A DNA stretch of 64,000 nt, from contig JAANDG010000123.1 of the NCBI GenBank assembly GCA_036852015.1, positions 62,001-126,000 of the forward strand, written 5' to 3'. Position numbers and translations under genes: made by a program. Origin of the DNA: Pelodera strongyloides. Lineage: Eukaryota > Nematoda > Chromadorea > Rhabditida > Rhabditidae. Position 1 is the first letter of the stretch. Each line of letters opens with the position of its first letter. Below are positions 25,383 to 46,567 of this stretch, one piece after another. The notes under the pieces were generated by a model, which was given only the letters and a program-made list of their open reading frames with translations, had not been told where the DNA came from and did not search any database.

Positions 25383-26684
25383 ACTTGAGGTTGGTTGATG
25401 TGTAGCATGCCTTGATGGTAATACTGGTTTTGATATTGCGTAGGCGAACTGAAATCTTCATGGTTTCAATGTGTGGCAAAAATTGCCTGCTTTTACTTCC
25501 AAGTATCGAAAAAAATTTACGGGTCTGTCTTGGAACTACACGACAGACTCGGTAAGTTAGAGACAATTTTGTGGCAGTCAGCACCATTTTTCGGGTGTGC
25601 ATGCGCACTGTGCATTCTTGCCTCGTTTTCGTTTGCCAGGCGTTTTTTTCGATAATTCAGATAAATTTCAAATATATATTCAAAATTACGACGAGTAGTA
25701 GACGAGAAGTCTGCTTGGCACTTGGAAGCAAAACGGTCGGTTTTGCCATGCATGAACGCCATCAGTAATTGCTTTATCTCTGTGCTTTGCCCGCAATTTT
25801 GAGGAAGGTCGTGGCCCACGGAAATTTTCTCGGAAATGGGGTTTGGAATATTTTTAAGAACTTTCTATGCGTACTTAACTTCAGGACGTTTTCATGGACA
25901 TCAACCTCACAACGATTTCAAGCATAGTCGAGTTCGATGTTTGGGTAGTCTTATTGATGTCGAATAGTGAAGGGACCTCTGATAGGTATGCAGTCGTGAA
26001 AGTTATCCTTCAGTTTAAGGTTCTTCCGGTGGAGATACCCGAATGAGGTGGCCCGTTTCCATATTTCAAAGAATCCGATATGCGTGCTGATACAGGGTGC
26101 TGCGAAAAACAAGCGTCACGACGCATAGAATAAATATATAGACTTCACATTTACGCAGTGATTTACCTAAACATATCCTAAGATCAATTTACGATTCTCT
26201 GTTGAATAGCGCTCAATGCGCTTTGATACCATCTCGGAGTAGGGTACGTACGGGTGCGTATTGCGCCGCATCCGTACGTACCCTTTGCTAACATTTGCCC
26301 ATGGTTATATGTTCAAGATATTTTTTTAGTATTAATGATTTCTTCGTATTCGAAAGTGAAGAGGCCTGCCGTATGGGGCAAGCAATGCGGCTTTTCTTAG
26401 AAGTAAGTGTTTAGATATCCTCCACAAAAATTTGTGACTTGGTGATTAATGATAGCTGGTGATGGTGTTGTTTGGTGATCGTGTCTAATATGAGCTATTC
26501 TGTGTCGGTACCGTTTTTATAAATTGTTGTTGTTTGAAGCACTAGCTCAGAGCTGCGGTTGTAGTTAGGTTGTAGATGCGGATGTACGTATTTGTGATAG
26601 CCCGTTGTTTTTTGAATGAAGTTGAGATTACAGATTAGGACTGGCATTTGTCCACAAACCTACCTCTAAACCTGTATCGTTTAG
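25383..26684. other. Intergenic or 5' intron region of FCP1
   Basis: FCP1 proteins normally have an N-terminal biotinyl/lipoyl-like domain and a zinc-binding Cys segment before the phosphatase domain; exons for these are not recognised here. A perfect palindrome, AGGGTACGTACGGGTGCG with its near-complement CGCATCCGTACGTACCCT, lies at about 26239-26285. An open stretch starting MSNSEGTSDRYAVVKVILQF (25956-) is a weak candidate for an N-terminal exon. Confidence 0.35.
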
Positions 26685-35306
<8,622 letters not shown>

Positions 35307-35860
35307 TTTTGTTATGCATGTTGCTTTCCTTTTGCTTCTTTTTGCTTCCTACGTGATTTATAATTGAAGTTGACGAGCGACATTTTGTCGCAGTAGTGTA
35401 GTTATATTATGTAACATGCACTTTTTTGTCGTTATTACTCTAGAGAATATGAACTCAGTCTGTATTACGTAGTCACATGGTCACTTAATTTATCCTATCA
35501 TGATATAATACAAAATTGAGATGAATCGATATCACTGGAATTTCCTGGTTTGTGGATAGTTTTATTTCAATTTCAGATAATGAAATTGCGGGCAAGTGTT
35601 AATACACAAGGCCAACCTTGAAAAAAAGACAGTATATTTAGAGTGTCAAAGAACAGGATAGAAGAGTCGTGCTCGTGTTTGTCTAAAAATATATAGTATT
35701 TATGCTTCAACAAGAGCGATGAGCGGTGTTCCTCATTAAACGATGACCCAATAGAAACCTAATGCCTTTAGGTCTTGCCTTCGTCTCGTCCCTTTTTGTA
35801 TTTGTGCTATTATTAAGTAGAGTATTTTATTTTCAATACCCTCAACAGTTGTTACTCTAG

Positions 35861-38800
35861 CCGCCGCTCCACCATGCCCATCCTTCTCAATCGCAACAAC
35901 CGTACGCGAATGTGGCGAACCTCCCACCAACGTCGATGTCGACTGCAATGATCCCGCAACAGAGCTCTAGGGCTCAGTTATTTACTCCCGGAGTTGAGAG
36001 ACCCACCCACTATGCGGGACCACCCCCACATCTTGCGGGACCATTCTCAGCTACTAGTTCGGAGGTATGTATTTGTTTTGATTTAATGAATAGTACTTTA
36101 CTCAGACCTACAGTAATAACGAATTGCCTTGTGCATGTAAAATCTAATTTGGAAAGTTTGGAAGTGTGTTGAGCTTTGAAAAGACTGTCATACCAAAACA
36201 GGTATGTGGTTGAGCATAAGAGCTCCTGAGTTTTAGAATTGGCTTTATTATTATTATTATTATTATTATTATCCCTTAGTAAGTATCGTTTAGTCGCTCG
36301 TTCCACCTGGAACAATTGTGCCGCCCCCATGGTTGGGACCCACTGGTTTGCTTCAGGTAAGTCTTTTTTTTTAAATAGTGATTTTTTTAATGATGGCGTT
36401 TTTTTCGTAATATTTTAAGATATTATTGTAAAACTGTTTCACGGTATTCTTAGTCAAAAAATTCTTAGTCACACGAATTTTACTTTAGGGGCCTATTCCT
36501 GGACAGCAACAGATTATTCAACGACCAATTCGACCGGGAAACTACAAGTTGTAAGTTTTTTGCACAATCTTTTGATCGAAATTTTTGTAGTTGTTCGAGT
36601 TTGTAATGCACTTAATTTAGTATATATGGATAGATGAGCACCTCATTTTCATAGCCACATCAGGACTAATTGTAAAGCGCTGTGAATCCTCTTATCGCAT
36701 TGGTTTATTTATCAGCATAATCTTTTCCTTGTAGGAATCTCAACGCTGCTCAGTTTGCTGTGCCTGGTGGTCCTGTGCCCATGGATCCCGGAATGTACAA
36801 TAGGGCAGCCAATGTAATTTTTATATTGTTATTTTCGAGAAAGAACTTCCACTTTAGTTTGTATGGCGAGGTGTGGAGGTTTCAAAATTTTTTCTCGAAT
36901 GATGAGCGTTTGATGTTTTTGCCTGCTACACTTCACATCGATGTGTTACCTTCGATTTGCATATATGATGACATATGACAATCACAGTCGTATAGTGCTG
37001 GGTTAATTATTAATTTACGGCGGATATAAAAAAGACGCATAAGGTTTGGTTGGTTCAGCTGATATGTTTATGTGATGATATTTTATCAGGTGTATTATTT
37101 TACTGTTTAATTTTTATTTTATAATTTGTTTCCTTATGATTGTTTCTTTCAGGTAGAGGATAAGTGGATGGAATACACCTCGAGAAGAGATCAGGAGAAG
37201 ATGAGGCAGCGGGGTGCGGACAAGGACAGGGATCGTGAGAAACGAAGGCACAGAATACGGTAGGATAGATTGATAGATACTGCGCTCATTTTAGTTGATA
37301 TCGATTTAGTTGACTCTCTTGACTTGCTACTGACGTCCCCTTGCTGCTTTAAAGCGAAATAGCGGCCGGTTTTTGGAACGCATCGTGGACAACTTAAGTC
37401 TTCCGTATTTATGCTAAGTTACTCGAAATTAGCTCGATTTTTTATAATTTATGGTCGTTTGCAGAAGCTGCATAAGAATGCTGGTGTTCTCGATGTGTTT
37501 CAAAAATCGGCCGGTATTTCGCTTTAAAGTACTTTCAATTCATTCCTAGAAATCCATGTTGATAGGTCGATTTAATTGAAAGTGCCCCAAAACATCAAGT
37601 CGTGCATGAGTTCATGCACGACTTGATGTTTTGGTCCGATAGGTCAGTTTGCTGACACTTCTCGGTTCTTGTTCTCGTCCTCTTGTGTTCGAGTTGAATT
37701 AACGTTCAATTTCTAATATTTTTTAGCTCGCGATCCAGTTCCGCTTCTGAATCGTCATCGGAGTCATCCGGTTATGATAGAGAACGCGAGAAGAGGAGAC
37801 GCAGAGAGGAGGGCAAGGAGAGAGGACGGGATAAGGAGAGGAGGTGTGTATCTTTTATTTACATACATAGAGAACAGAAGAGGAGACGCAGAGTAAGGAG
37901 AGGAGGTGTGTATCTTTTATTTACATACATACAATCATCAATCATCATACGTAGGTCTTGCAAGCATGGAGCAATCAAGTGTTGTGTAGAACTGTATGTT
38001 GTGCGTCGTTATGTATTGAAGAGAATCTGGTTATGTAAAGTTCCTTCTTTAATTGTTTCTGTGATTCCATTATATATGACTTTTGTTTATCTTCAGAGAG
38101 AAACGCGAGCGCATAACTGATGGCCGAAGCAAACACGATGATAAGGTAAGTTTTTCGAACTTATTTATATTATTGTGAGACACTGAGATTAGCAAATAGG
38201 TAGATAATAACAGTCGTTATTTAGTCTAAGCTGTACATGAGGAATATTCATTCTTCGAAATAACCGCGTGGTTCTTGGTTTTTCGATTTTTTTATATATT
38301 ATGGGCATTATTTATTGATCTTGTATTATTCGCGTTCATTGGATAATGTATTCCAGCGACATGAACGCGAAGAGAAGCGTGTTGTTGTACGGGAAAGGGA
38401 GGCGAAGAGGAAGAGTGGTGACGATAGGAGGAGGCGGGGACATGAAGGTGGAACTTTTTTCGTTTTAATTTGTTGGTTACGGGATGCAGTAGCCCCAATT
38501 TTTCTTCACTTCTTCCCTATGTAGTCATAGCATTAACTCGTTGATAGAGTATTTATCTCGCACTTTCGCGGGCGAAAGTACGCGAAAGTGCCATCCATCT
38601 CAAAAAAATTTGGGGCTGTTTTCTTCAGGCGAAGGCGGGGTACAGTAAGACCGAAAGTGCCGCGTTTCGTGCAAGGATTATTTTAATTTAAAGGTGTATT
38701 GCGCGCCAATTTACATTTGCGGCAAAAAATTTTTAATTTAAAGGTGTATTGGGCGGCAATTTAAATTTGCTGCAAAAAAAACTGGAATCACTATGATGAA

Positions 38801-41441
38801 ACACTATCCCGCTCAATACATCTTTAAATTTAATAAATCCCCGCACGACAACGCGGCACTTTCGGTCTTACTGTACCCCGCCTTCGCCTGAAGAAAACAG
38901 CCCCAAATTTTTTTGAGATGGATGGCACTTTCGCGCACTTTCGCCCGCGAAAGTGCGAGATAAATACTCTATGACGAACTGAGACGAAACCACCATCCGA
39001 ATTAGCATATTGCATAAATTTGGATGGTGGTGTTGAGCTCGTGGCCAGGATTAGAACCAGCGCGATTAGAATATTAGGAATGGTGAACATCAGAAACGTA
39101 TGATATATAGAGTTTTGGGAAATGAAACACAACATAAGTTTGGATGGTCGTTATGAGCTTTTCCCGACGAGTTTTTGCCCTATGTGTAGTATGCATAGTA
39201 CATACAAAATACTGAGCGTACTATGCTATTGGGTACTAGCCACTTTTTTGCATTCGAAATTTCGAACACTGAAATATAAATATGAAATATAAACATTTAG
39301 ATTAAAATGGATTTCTTTAAACATCCCTTTAAAAGTTTCAGCTCGAGAACGAATTCCAGGATCTCGGACAGAGAAACGCCGACGCTCGGACAAGGAAGAG
39401 ATTGCGGTTGAAGAGGAGATCGCAGACGAGCAGAGGCCTGATTCACGGGAAGATGATGAGGACTTGATTGATGCACAGCTGAGGGAGGTGGAAGAGGTAG
39501 GATATTGATTTTTGAGTATAGTTCTTGCTGGAATACTGTACATAACATACAGTACTGGCATACGTACAGTACTTGAAGCCTTCTGATTTGGGCTTCTGTG
39601 GTAAATAAAACGCGTCAAACACGTGCCAAGCATTTGTACGTTATTATGTCACGACAAGCTTAGCGTCCTGGCACCCTCTGGAAATTCTCCTATGGGATAT
39701 GAGTTTTACGAGAGTGTTTATAGTATCAGAAAGCTGAGAGGGATGTCGGCGCTGAAGCACAAAAAGATAGTTAGTTGGCTTAAAGGATCGCAGTCACTAC
39801 AAAATCGTCGTTTTTCTTCGAGTTTACTTGTACTTAGTAAAGAATAGAGACAAATACTTTACCATTACCGAATAATATGAATTCCAACTCAGGGAGTGAA
39901 CAAGTAGAAAAGTAGTTCTACTTAGCTACCGCAGGATCCCGAAACGTATTCACACAGCTGCTTCCCGATCGGGAGTATGCAAATTATTTCGGCAAATATC
40001 TGCATATTATATCTTTACATATACTGCAAGGGTCTGCAGGCATATCACTACACGTTTCATAATCCCGCGGTAGTTAAGTAGAACTACTTTTCTACTGGTT
40101 CACTCCCTGAGCTGGAATTCAAATTACTCGGTTTTGGTAAAGTATTTTTCTTTATTCTTTACTAAATTCAAGTAAACTCGAAGCAAAATGATGATTTTGG
40201 AGTGACTGCGATCCTTTAGTAAATGGATTGTTAGTTTGCTGCCTTTCTGGGGATGCAGACCTTAGACTCCCATATGTATGTAGTTAAATGGTCCGCATTT
40301 TTTAGTTCCAGAAGGCTGAGAGATACGTTGTAGGGCCGAAATGTTATATGGCTCAAAGCAATTAAAAATTTAGTAGATATTTTTTAAGTGTTAAAACCCA
40401 AATGTTCGCGTGGATCATAGAGTTTTACCCGCAGTTACACATCGGTATTATGTCATGCAGTAAAGTATATTAAGTTTATTATAGTAAATTTTCCAGGGCC
40501 GCTCTAAAGAAGCCGCCCGAAAACTGGTCGACATGATGAATCCAGTAATTGAAAGGAAAAAATTAAGGATTGAGAGATTGTTGTCCACACATCTCAAGTG
40601 TATCCGCAGGTAAATTACTTTGCTATAGTTTTAACTTATTACTGATAATTTTCCTTTATCTTCGGTCGCTAGTAAGCGAGTTGTGAACAACGGCGTTGTA
40701 AGGACTTCCTTTGATCAACTCTCTCATTGTATTGATTCTTCACCATAAAACATTATATTGAGGTTCACAATTTACGTAATGTTTTTAGTCTAATACATGT
40801 CGATACTTCGTCGAAGAGTCGCGTAGCAGTGGAACACGTGTTCCGTTGCTTATCGAAGATTGACGGTTCTTTATGTGCTGGTATGCCTATGCTTCGCTAA
40901 TTTTACACGTTTGTGTGTACTAGTCACTACATTGTCTTGCTTGTATTGAATTGATAAGCCGGCACTCCTTCGCGACGTTCTTTTTGGTGCACCGTGAGGT
41001 TGGGTACTCGGCTGGCTCCACGTACCACGTGGATAAGTTTCACGTATTAAATCAATTTTGCATGATTGTGTGAAACAAGCCACTTTCAGAAGAAACGTGT
41101 GCACTCTTGGAGGTCCTGTGCGAATCTTCGCCCTCTCACTTCACAATGACCAGTGTGAGTTTTTTTTCAAGACTAAAGATAGATTATGAAAATGAACATA
41201 AATTGGGATAAATATTCGAGCTAAATTCGAGCAAACTATCATAAATACATAAGAAATATTATGGTAGAGATTTCTGATGAATTTAGTCTAGCAATAACTT
41301 TAATTAACGAGCAATAAGAAAGCTTTTTCACAGAGTTATCCTTTTCAGGTTGTGGGGAAGAAGTACCTTCAACAAGATACTGACACTGACTATGATCTTA
41401 TTGTAGCTGATTTAAAACAACTAAGGACCGCTTTGGGCTAG
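35861..41441 (+). CDS. Arg/Glu/Ser-rich nuclear-type protein, unrecognised, 5' end incomplete
   Basis: Thirteen exons join in phase: 35861-36064, 36294-36356, 36489-36550, 36735-36813, 37153-37259, 37727-37843, 38097-38145, 38357-38447, 39342-39496, 40497-40609, 40789-40880, 41090-41154, 41349-41441 (TAG). The N-terminal part is Pro/Gln-rich (GTIVPPPWLGPTGLLQ, GQQQIIQRPIRPGNY). The middle is RS/RE-like (SRSSSASESSSESS, EREKRRRREEGKERGRDKER). An acidic segment, DSREDDEDLIDAQLREVEE, leads into a helical C-terminal region (AARKLVDMMNPVIERKKLR, EETCALLEVLCESSPSHF). Such composition is typical of splicing or transcription factors, but I cannot name the family. The first exon begins after a good acceptor without an ATG, so an upstream exon is missing. 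It follows FCP1 by about 550 bp on the same strand. Confidence 0.75.
37353..37523. mobile_element. TTAA MITE (AAAGCGAAATACCGGCCGG family)
   Basis: TTAA at 37349-37352 and 37524-37527 flank inverted ends AGCGAAATAGCGGCCGG and CCGGTATTTCGCT, with the inner partners GAACGCATCG and CGATGTGTTTC. Size about 170 bp. This is the most frequent family in the window (about ten copies). It lies between two exons of the RE-rich gene. Confidence 0.85.
38544..38972. mobile_element. Palindromic foldback MITE, ATAGAGTATTTATCTCGC ends
   Basis: The left arm from ATAGAGTATTTATCTCGCAC, through CTTCAGGCGAAGGCGGGG, is mirrored almost perfectly by the right arm ending GCGAGATAAATACTCTAT. Arms are about 140 bp. Near the core, a direct repeat (TTTAAAGGTGTATTG) occurs twice. 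It lacks TTAAAGG ends, so it is another family. It lies in an intron of the RE-rich gene. Confidence 0.8.
39784..40215. mobile_element. TTAA MITE (AGGATCGCAGTCAC family)
   Basis: The left TTAA (39780-39783) is followed by AGGATCGCAGTCACTACAAA. The right end is GTGACTGCGATCCTTTAG, one base off TTAA. The arms mirror through GAATTCCAACTCAGGGAGTG and AGTAGAACTACTTTTCTACT. Another member is at 43534-43964. Confidence 0.75.
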
Positions 41442-42963
41442 GTTGGCTTGTTACGCGGATCATGTTGGATTCCATACTGTCCTTGCTATAGGTATACGGT
41501 AACTAGCTAATTTAGCGAGAACAGTCATGCACCAACTTCCAAACCAAGTACCTTATAAGTTTCAACCGTTAAACCAATCCTAGGCAACAAATCTTGCTTG
41601 TCTCCCCGGAGTGTCGTGACCGCGGCCGCCATTTGTATATTGCTCTATAGTTACCGTAGTTTGCTTGTTACCTGAGCACTGAGCATCGCAATCTTACTGT
41701 ATATTTGTTCTAGAATCTTCTTCCGGGCCTACTTATAGTTTGTGAATAAACCTATTCTATGATTGTGGGCGTTTCGCCATCTTGTAGCACCAGTGGGTCA
41801 TGTAGCATCATGTAGCAACATTGTATTTGATCATTGTAAACCTATTGAATAAACCTTAACTAATTTCTTGCGTCGTTTTATTGTTGTTCGCAATTTTCGC
41901 AATTTATTGATTGTTATGCTGTGTCGAGGTTACTATTTGGGCTACTAGGCCGTCAGACCAGATGCCCTAATGCCGAAAGCATCCTCCTTGTCTGTCTACC
42001 TTCTTGTAATCGGCGTTATATAAATTTGGGCGTGGTCGGGGCGAAATCTGGCTTCATATTTAACCATTTTTTCGCCGAAAATCCACATATTTCAATGAAC
42101 TGTTTTATTTCATTTTTTTTTTATAATTTCATCTCATTTTTGGATATTTTCAAAACCCCCCGATTTTGCTCTCCGATCATTTTGAAAACAAAACCGTCCG
42201 ATCACGCTATTTGAGGGACTTGATCGGGGCGAAATCGGGGTTCGTAGTTTGGGGTTTCCGAATAAAAAAACGAGCTGAATTTGAGCAAATTAACATAATT
42301 AGGTGAGAATTCAGTTATCCACGATACGTTGCAAAAATGGGCCGGTGTATATATTCAAAAATATTCAAACGAACCATTTATTGAACAAAATAGTTGGTCA
42401 AACTCTTTCTAAAGGCGAACATTTTGCAGACAAAATTTAACATCTGGTAGATGGTGGATAGCTGTTCCACGGCGTAAACCGTAAACGTATTGAAGTCGGC
42501 ATTTGTAACTATTTTGCATATAATGAAGTTTATGTTTCATAGTAAAGTGATTTAACGTCCGGTTTCTTAAAAGCGTTTCGGACAACTGCATTCCCATAGT
42601 TTAGCTTTGCCAAGTGTACTTACCGCGAGCCTCAAAACCATGCCAACTGTGGCAGCGCAGCGCAACGATGCCGCGCGGAATCGAGTTTCCAGCCGTTACA
42701 TGAATCATAGACGTATACTTATCAGTTTTGATTTTTATCACAACCTCTATGAATTTAAAGTACTATTTGCACACGACTGAACACGTACTGGAAATCAGTT
42801 GGGCTGCTACACTTCAATTTTTCTCTGCGAACTATGACCGTACGAATCCTATCCGGTATTATTGTAGCTGTTAGTGTTTTATGTGGTATATAACACATTT
42901 TATTCATCTTTACCAATTTATTATTACAATATACATTTTGAGAGTTTATTATCAGGGCCAGAT
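41442..42963. other. Intergenic region between convergent genes
   Basis: Two AATAAA signals (41753 and 41848) lie downstream of the RE-rich gene and could serve as its polyadenylation sites. Fragments of the AAAGCGAAAT MITE family occur at about 42230-42345 (GAGCTGAATTTGAGCAAATT, CCACGATACGTT). I see no exon. Confidence 0.5.
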
Positions 42964-45412
42964 TTACTGGTAGGGTGGGCACTGGATCAGCTTGTCGGCC
43001 GTGTCACACAAATCGGAGTTGGCATTCTGAAACAAAATTACGAATTCTAAAAAAAAAAAAATTCTGAAAAAAAATAGGTCAATTCTAGCAGCGGTCATAC
43101 AAGATTTGAATATGCTTTGGCAATCATTGCCAAGAGCACATGACGATTTCCAATGCGGCGTATCTCTGGGATGAAATGTTCATTGCAACACTAAATGCTG
43201 CCAAAAAAAGAGTGCCACAATTGTGCCACATTTGACCCGAGGTCACAACATGCATCACAAGGTGCCATTGATATCTTGCTATAGTCAGTCATGCAGTAAT
43301 CACAAATCAAAGTCCTATAAAAACTCACAATTCCAGCCCTGTTAGCTCCGCACATGAAGACTCCGACGTTGAAGTTGCATGCCTGGGTGTAGACTGAGGA
43401 TTGGCACATAAGCCAGTTGTTCTCAGCTCTATAATAATGCGTAAGGTTTAAAGGGATCCGTTTAAACCTGGAGAGTCACGAGAACTAGGTGTACAATTCC
43501 TTCCTTTTCATCGAAAGATGACCCATCGCTTAAAGGAACGCAGTCACGATAAATTCGTCATGTTTATTTGATTTTCATTAAATATAGGAAGATGTGAAAG
43601 AAAATATGTTACCAATATGAAGTTAAAGAGAAACGAACTCAGGTAGATAACTCACTGAGAATGGGAGTTACTGGATAAAAATATATGTGCATGAAAGCAA
43701 TTGCACGGACTGCTCCCGAGATTGAATACACTGCAGTGACAGCATATCACAATTGCCTGACACTGCAGAGTATTTATTATCTTATAATGAGCCATTTCAC
43801 GGACCACTGCGTATCTACTGTAGTCGAGTAACTCCCATTCTCAGTGAATTCTCTCCCCGAGTTTGTTTTTCTGAAATCGGTATTGGTATATAATGTTTTC
43901 TCGTAACTTCCTATATTTAATGAAAATTAAATAAAAATTGCGAAAATATCGTGACTGTCTTCCTTTAAGAAGGAGGCTCACGCGATGTTGAATCACGAGA
44001 CCACGAGGCCATAAAAATCGTTTCGTGGAATAAAACAATTATTTTGAAACCCAAGACTTTCCGTGCTATGCGCTATGCTAACCCGGTAGAAAGCGAAATC
44101 TGTGGGATTGAAAACCAAGTGTAGGTTAAAGCGAAATACCGGTCGATTCTTGAAACACATCGAGCGCAACAGCATTCTTATGCAGCTTATGTAAATGAGC
44201 ATAAATTTGAATAAAAAAAATCAAGCTAAATTCGGGCAACTTTGCATAAATACGTAAGAATTCAGCTGTCTACGATGCGTTTCAAAAAGCGGCCGGTATT
44301 AAGAATTCAGCTGTCTACGATGCGTTTCAAAAAGCGGCCGGTATTAAGAATTCAGCTGTCTACGATGCGTTTCAAAAAGCGACCGGTACTTCGCTTTAAA
44401 AATACTCACTGGCAAATATCCATTCCACTCATAATTTGTTGCTTCATTGTAGCGTCGCATTGCTAAAACAATATAGTATCATCCATTGATATTAGAAATA
44501 GATTAGTAGAACTAGCTGGGGTAAACTCGCGAACAGCCAGCAGGAAAATGATAAACTAGACACCAGAGGCCATATTCACCACTCCAATTCCCTCGGGGAA
44601 ATAGTCCCTGGGGACAGAAAATAGCATTATAATGTGAGACAAGCAGTGAAAAAGACGGGGAATTCCCCATGGGGAATTGTGTGGTGAATATGGCCTCTGT
44701 TGTCAGGACTACTGTGTATAATGCTGCTAGAACGTAAAAATCTTAGTATATAAAGGAGAACAGTTTTACTTTTTGGTTTGTGTGAACGAAACGGAATTTT
44801 ACGTTTCAGACGTTTTGTAGACGTAGTCCCTTTTCGCAACTCTTCAAAATAAGCGCAGTCGATTTTATTACATAAACTTGGAAGAAGGCGGCGGCAGCCG
44901 TCTGGTAAAGAATAAAGAAGAAACGTACATCAAGTGGTGCTCCTTGGGCCGCTCGAACAGTTCCAATGCATGTGAAGTCCTTGATCAGAGCTAAAAAAAA
45001 GTTTATTTTCTATAAAATATGAAATGAAACGATTTCTTATCAACTGCATGCCCGCACGCGCACATATTGCGATAAGGTGGCGCGCGGTAATGTCGCCGCA
45101 GGTGGGCCAACTAGAATATGACACCTTTCGCACTTCACTGGCACGCCTCCTACGCACCTTAGGTTGTCAGACTCGGTGTAAAAGAGGTAAAAGAAGAAGT
45201 TAGGGTAATTACGATAATTAAGGTCATTAAATTAATTAAGGTAATTAAGGTAATGATCCTCACTTGTGTATCCATCCGAGCACTGGTATCCTCCTACCGC
45301 CAGATCAGTGTAGTAGTCCTGAGCGTCAGTCGAGTTCAAACCGAAGCTCATAAGGCAAGCGGGACCCCAGTTTTGAATACGGCTCGTGCATTGGACCAAG
45401 TTGTTGGCGGTT
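42964..45412 (-). CDS. Small cysteine-rich, probably secreted protein, copy 1 (5' exons missing)
   Basis: Minus-strand exons in transcript order: 45264-45412, 44929-44990, 44410-44462, 43329-43428, 42964-43026 (TAA). Phases match at every junction. Readable motifs: NNLVQCTSRIQNWGPACLM, YYTDLAVGGYQCSDGYT, LIKDFTCIGTVRAAQGAPLD, CDATMKQQIMSGMDIC, NNWLMCQSSVYTQACNF, NVGVFMCGANRAGI and LCDTADKLIQCPPYQ. The even spacing of Cys residues suggests a disulfide-rich extracellular domain. I cannot name the family. A LINE begins about 100 bp upstream of the first exon found, so the signal-peptide exon is absent or beyond it. Paralogue of the gene at 59.8-62 kb. Introns contain MITEs. Confidence 0.75.
43534..43964. 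mobile_element. TTAA MITE (AGGAACGCAGTCACGA family) nested in another MITE
   Basis: TTAA at 43530-43533 and 43965-43968 flank AGGAACGCAGTCACGATAAA and its complement. Arms mirror through TTAATGAAAATTAAATA. Outside it, TTTAAAGGGATCC...GTCACGAG (43448) and GAAGGAGGCTCACGCGA (43969) look like the two ends of an older GGCTCACG-type MITE into which this one jumped. Confidence 0.75.
44130..44395. mobile_element. AAAGCGAAATACCGG MITE with its right end triplicated
   Basis: TTAA at 44126-44129 and 44396-44399. After a normal left end, the right arm segment AAGAATTCAGCTGTCTACGA...AAAAGC(G)GCCGGTATT is present three times in tandem (44256-44390), a 48-bp period. The apparent repeated peptide is a by-product. 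Confidence 0.85.
44566..44699. mobile_element. Foldback MITE with GAGGCCATATTCACCAC ends
   Basis: The left end AGAGGCCATATTCACCAC and the right end GTGGTGAATATGGCCTCT enclose CCCTCGGGGAA and CCCCATGGGGAA mini-palindromes. Related copies: 60051-60249 and fragments at 13580 and 33340; a cousin family with TTCACCAACAC ends is at 11502 and 60818-60960. Confidence 0.8.
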
Positions 45413-46113
45413 CTGAATTAAATATTTAGAGTCATTAGCAGTCAGCTTATGTAACGCCCAGGGCGTTGGGGTGAATCGTCCTCCTGTTCAGTTTCCACTT
45501 CAAAATCGCCGCTTGGATTCCAACCTCCCTGGTTCGGAAAACTAAGTCCGAGATCAGGTAGTTCCTCTACTAGCCATCCTTCATCTCTCAAAATATATTA
45601 TGCAAATTCACGTGGTCTTTCTAAAAAGGATCTTGAGCTACACTCTGTATTTTCTATCGATAACCCCGATATAGTGACAATTTCAGAAACTTGGCTATGT
45701 AGCACTATCTATAAATGATTCCTTTCTTATTTCCAACTATCCATATCTCTGCTTTCGTAATGATCGCACCAGGAACAAAAAACAAAAAGGCGGAGGTGTT
45801 TTAATTCTAGTTAAAAACCATCTTGTTTGTGAAAAAGCCTTTCATTCAACAACTCCTCATTATGAAATTCTCGCAGTTGACGTTCAAGATCCAATGTCTT
45901 TGGAAAAGCTCCGTTTTGTAGTTGTATATAGGCCCGGTGATATTTCTCTTGAGCAAAACAACTCATTCACAGATCATCTTCTTGAAATTTCATCTGTTTC
46001 ACACTCCTGTATTTATGTAGGTGACTTCAACTTCCATATTGATTTTAACTCTATGCATAGTGATAGGGCTTCTGGGCAGGCCTTTATATAATTTATGAAT
46101 ACTCTCGGCTTAA

Positions 46114-46563
46114 AGGGAGAGGCCCATGAGAAAAAAGTTGCCCTTAATTTACTTACACATGATGTCCGGAATTTGAGAAATACTTCTGTGAAAACAGAAT
46201 TTCTTTACACCTAGAACTCAGAGAGTTATTCCCCCGGCAAACTGTTCGGCCAGGTATCGTAGTCAGAATCAATTTCTGCGCTTTTAGGGCTAACAGTATA
46301 GGAAACGCCTTCTCATAATCGTAGTAATGATCTTCATTCGTTTAACAATTATTATGTAAAGAAAGAATGCAAACGGACGGATATAAATCGTAAAAAAGTA
46401 TTTTGGCTTTGCTGACTACGGTACCTGGCCGAACTGTTTGCCGGCGAATAACTCTGCGAGTACTAGGGGCAAGGAAATACGGTTTTCACAGAAATATTTC
46501 TGAAATTTCGGACATTCTGTACAAGTAAATTTAGGGAAACTTTTTTCTCGTGGGGTTCTCCCT
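46114..46563. mobile_element. TTAA MITE (GGCCCATGAGAAAA family) inserted in the LINE
   Basis: TTAA at 46110-46113 and 46564-46567. Ends AGGGAGAGGCCCATGAGAAA and a complement ending GGGGTTCTCCCT. The inner arms share CAGGTATCGTAGTCAGAATC with the copy at 1403-1845. It abuts a second MITE of another family at the same TTAA. Confidence 0.9.
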
Positions 46564-46567
46564 TTAA

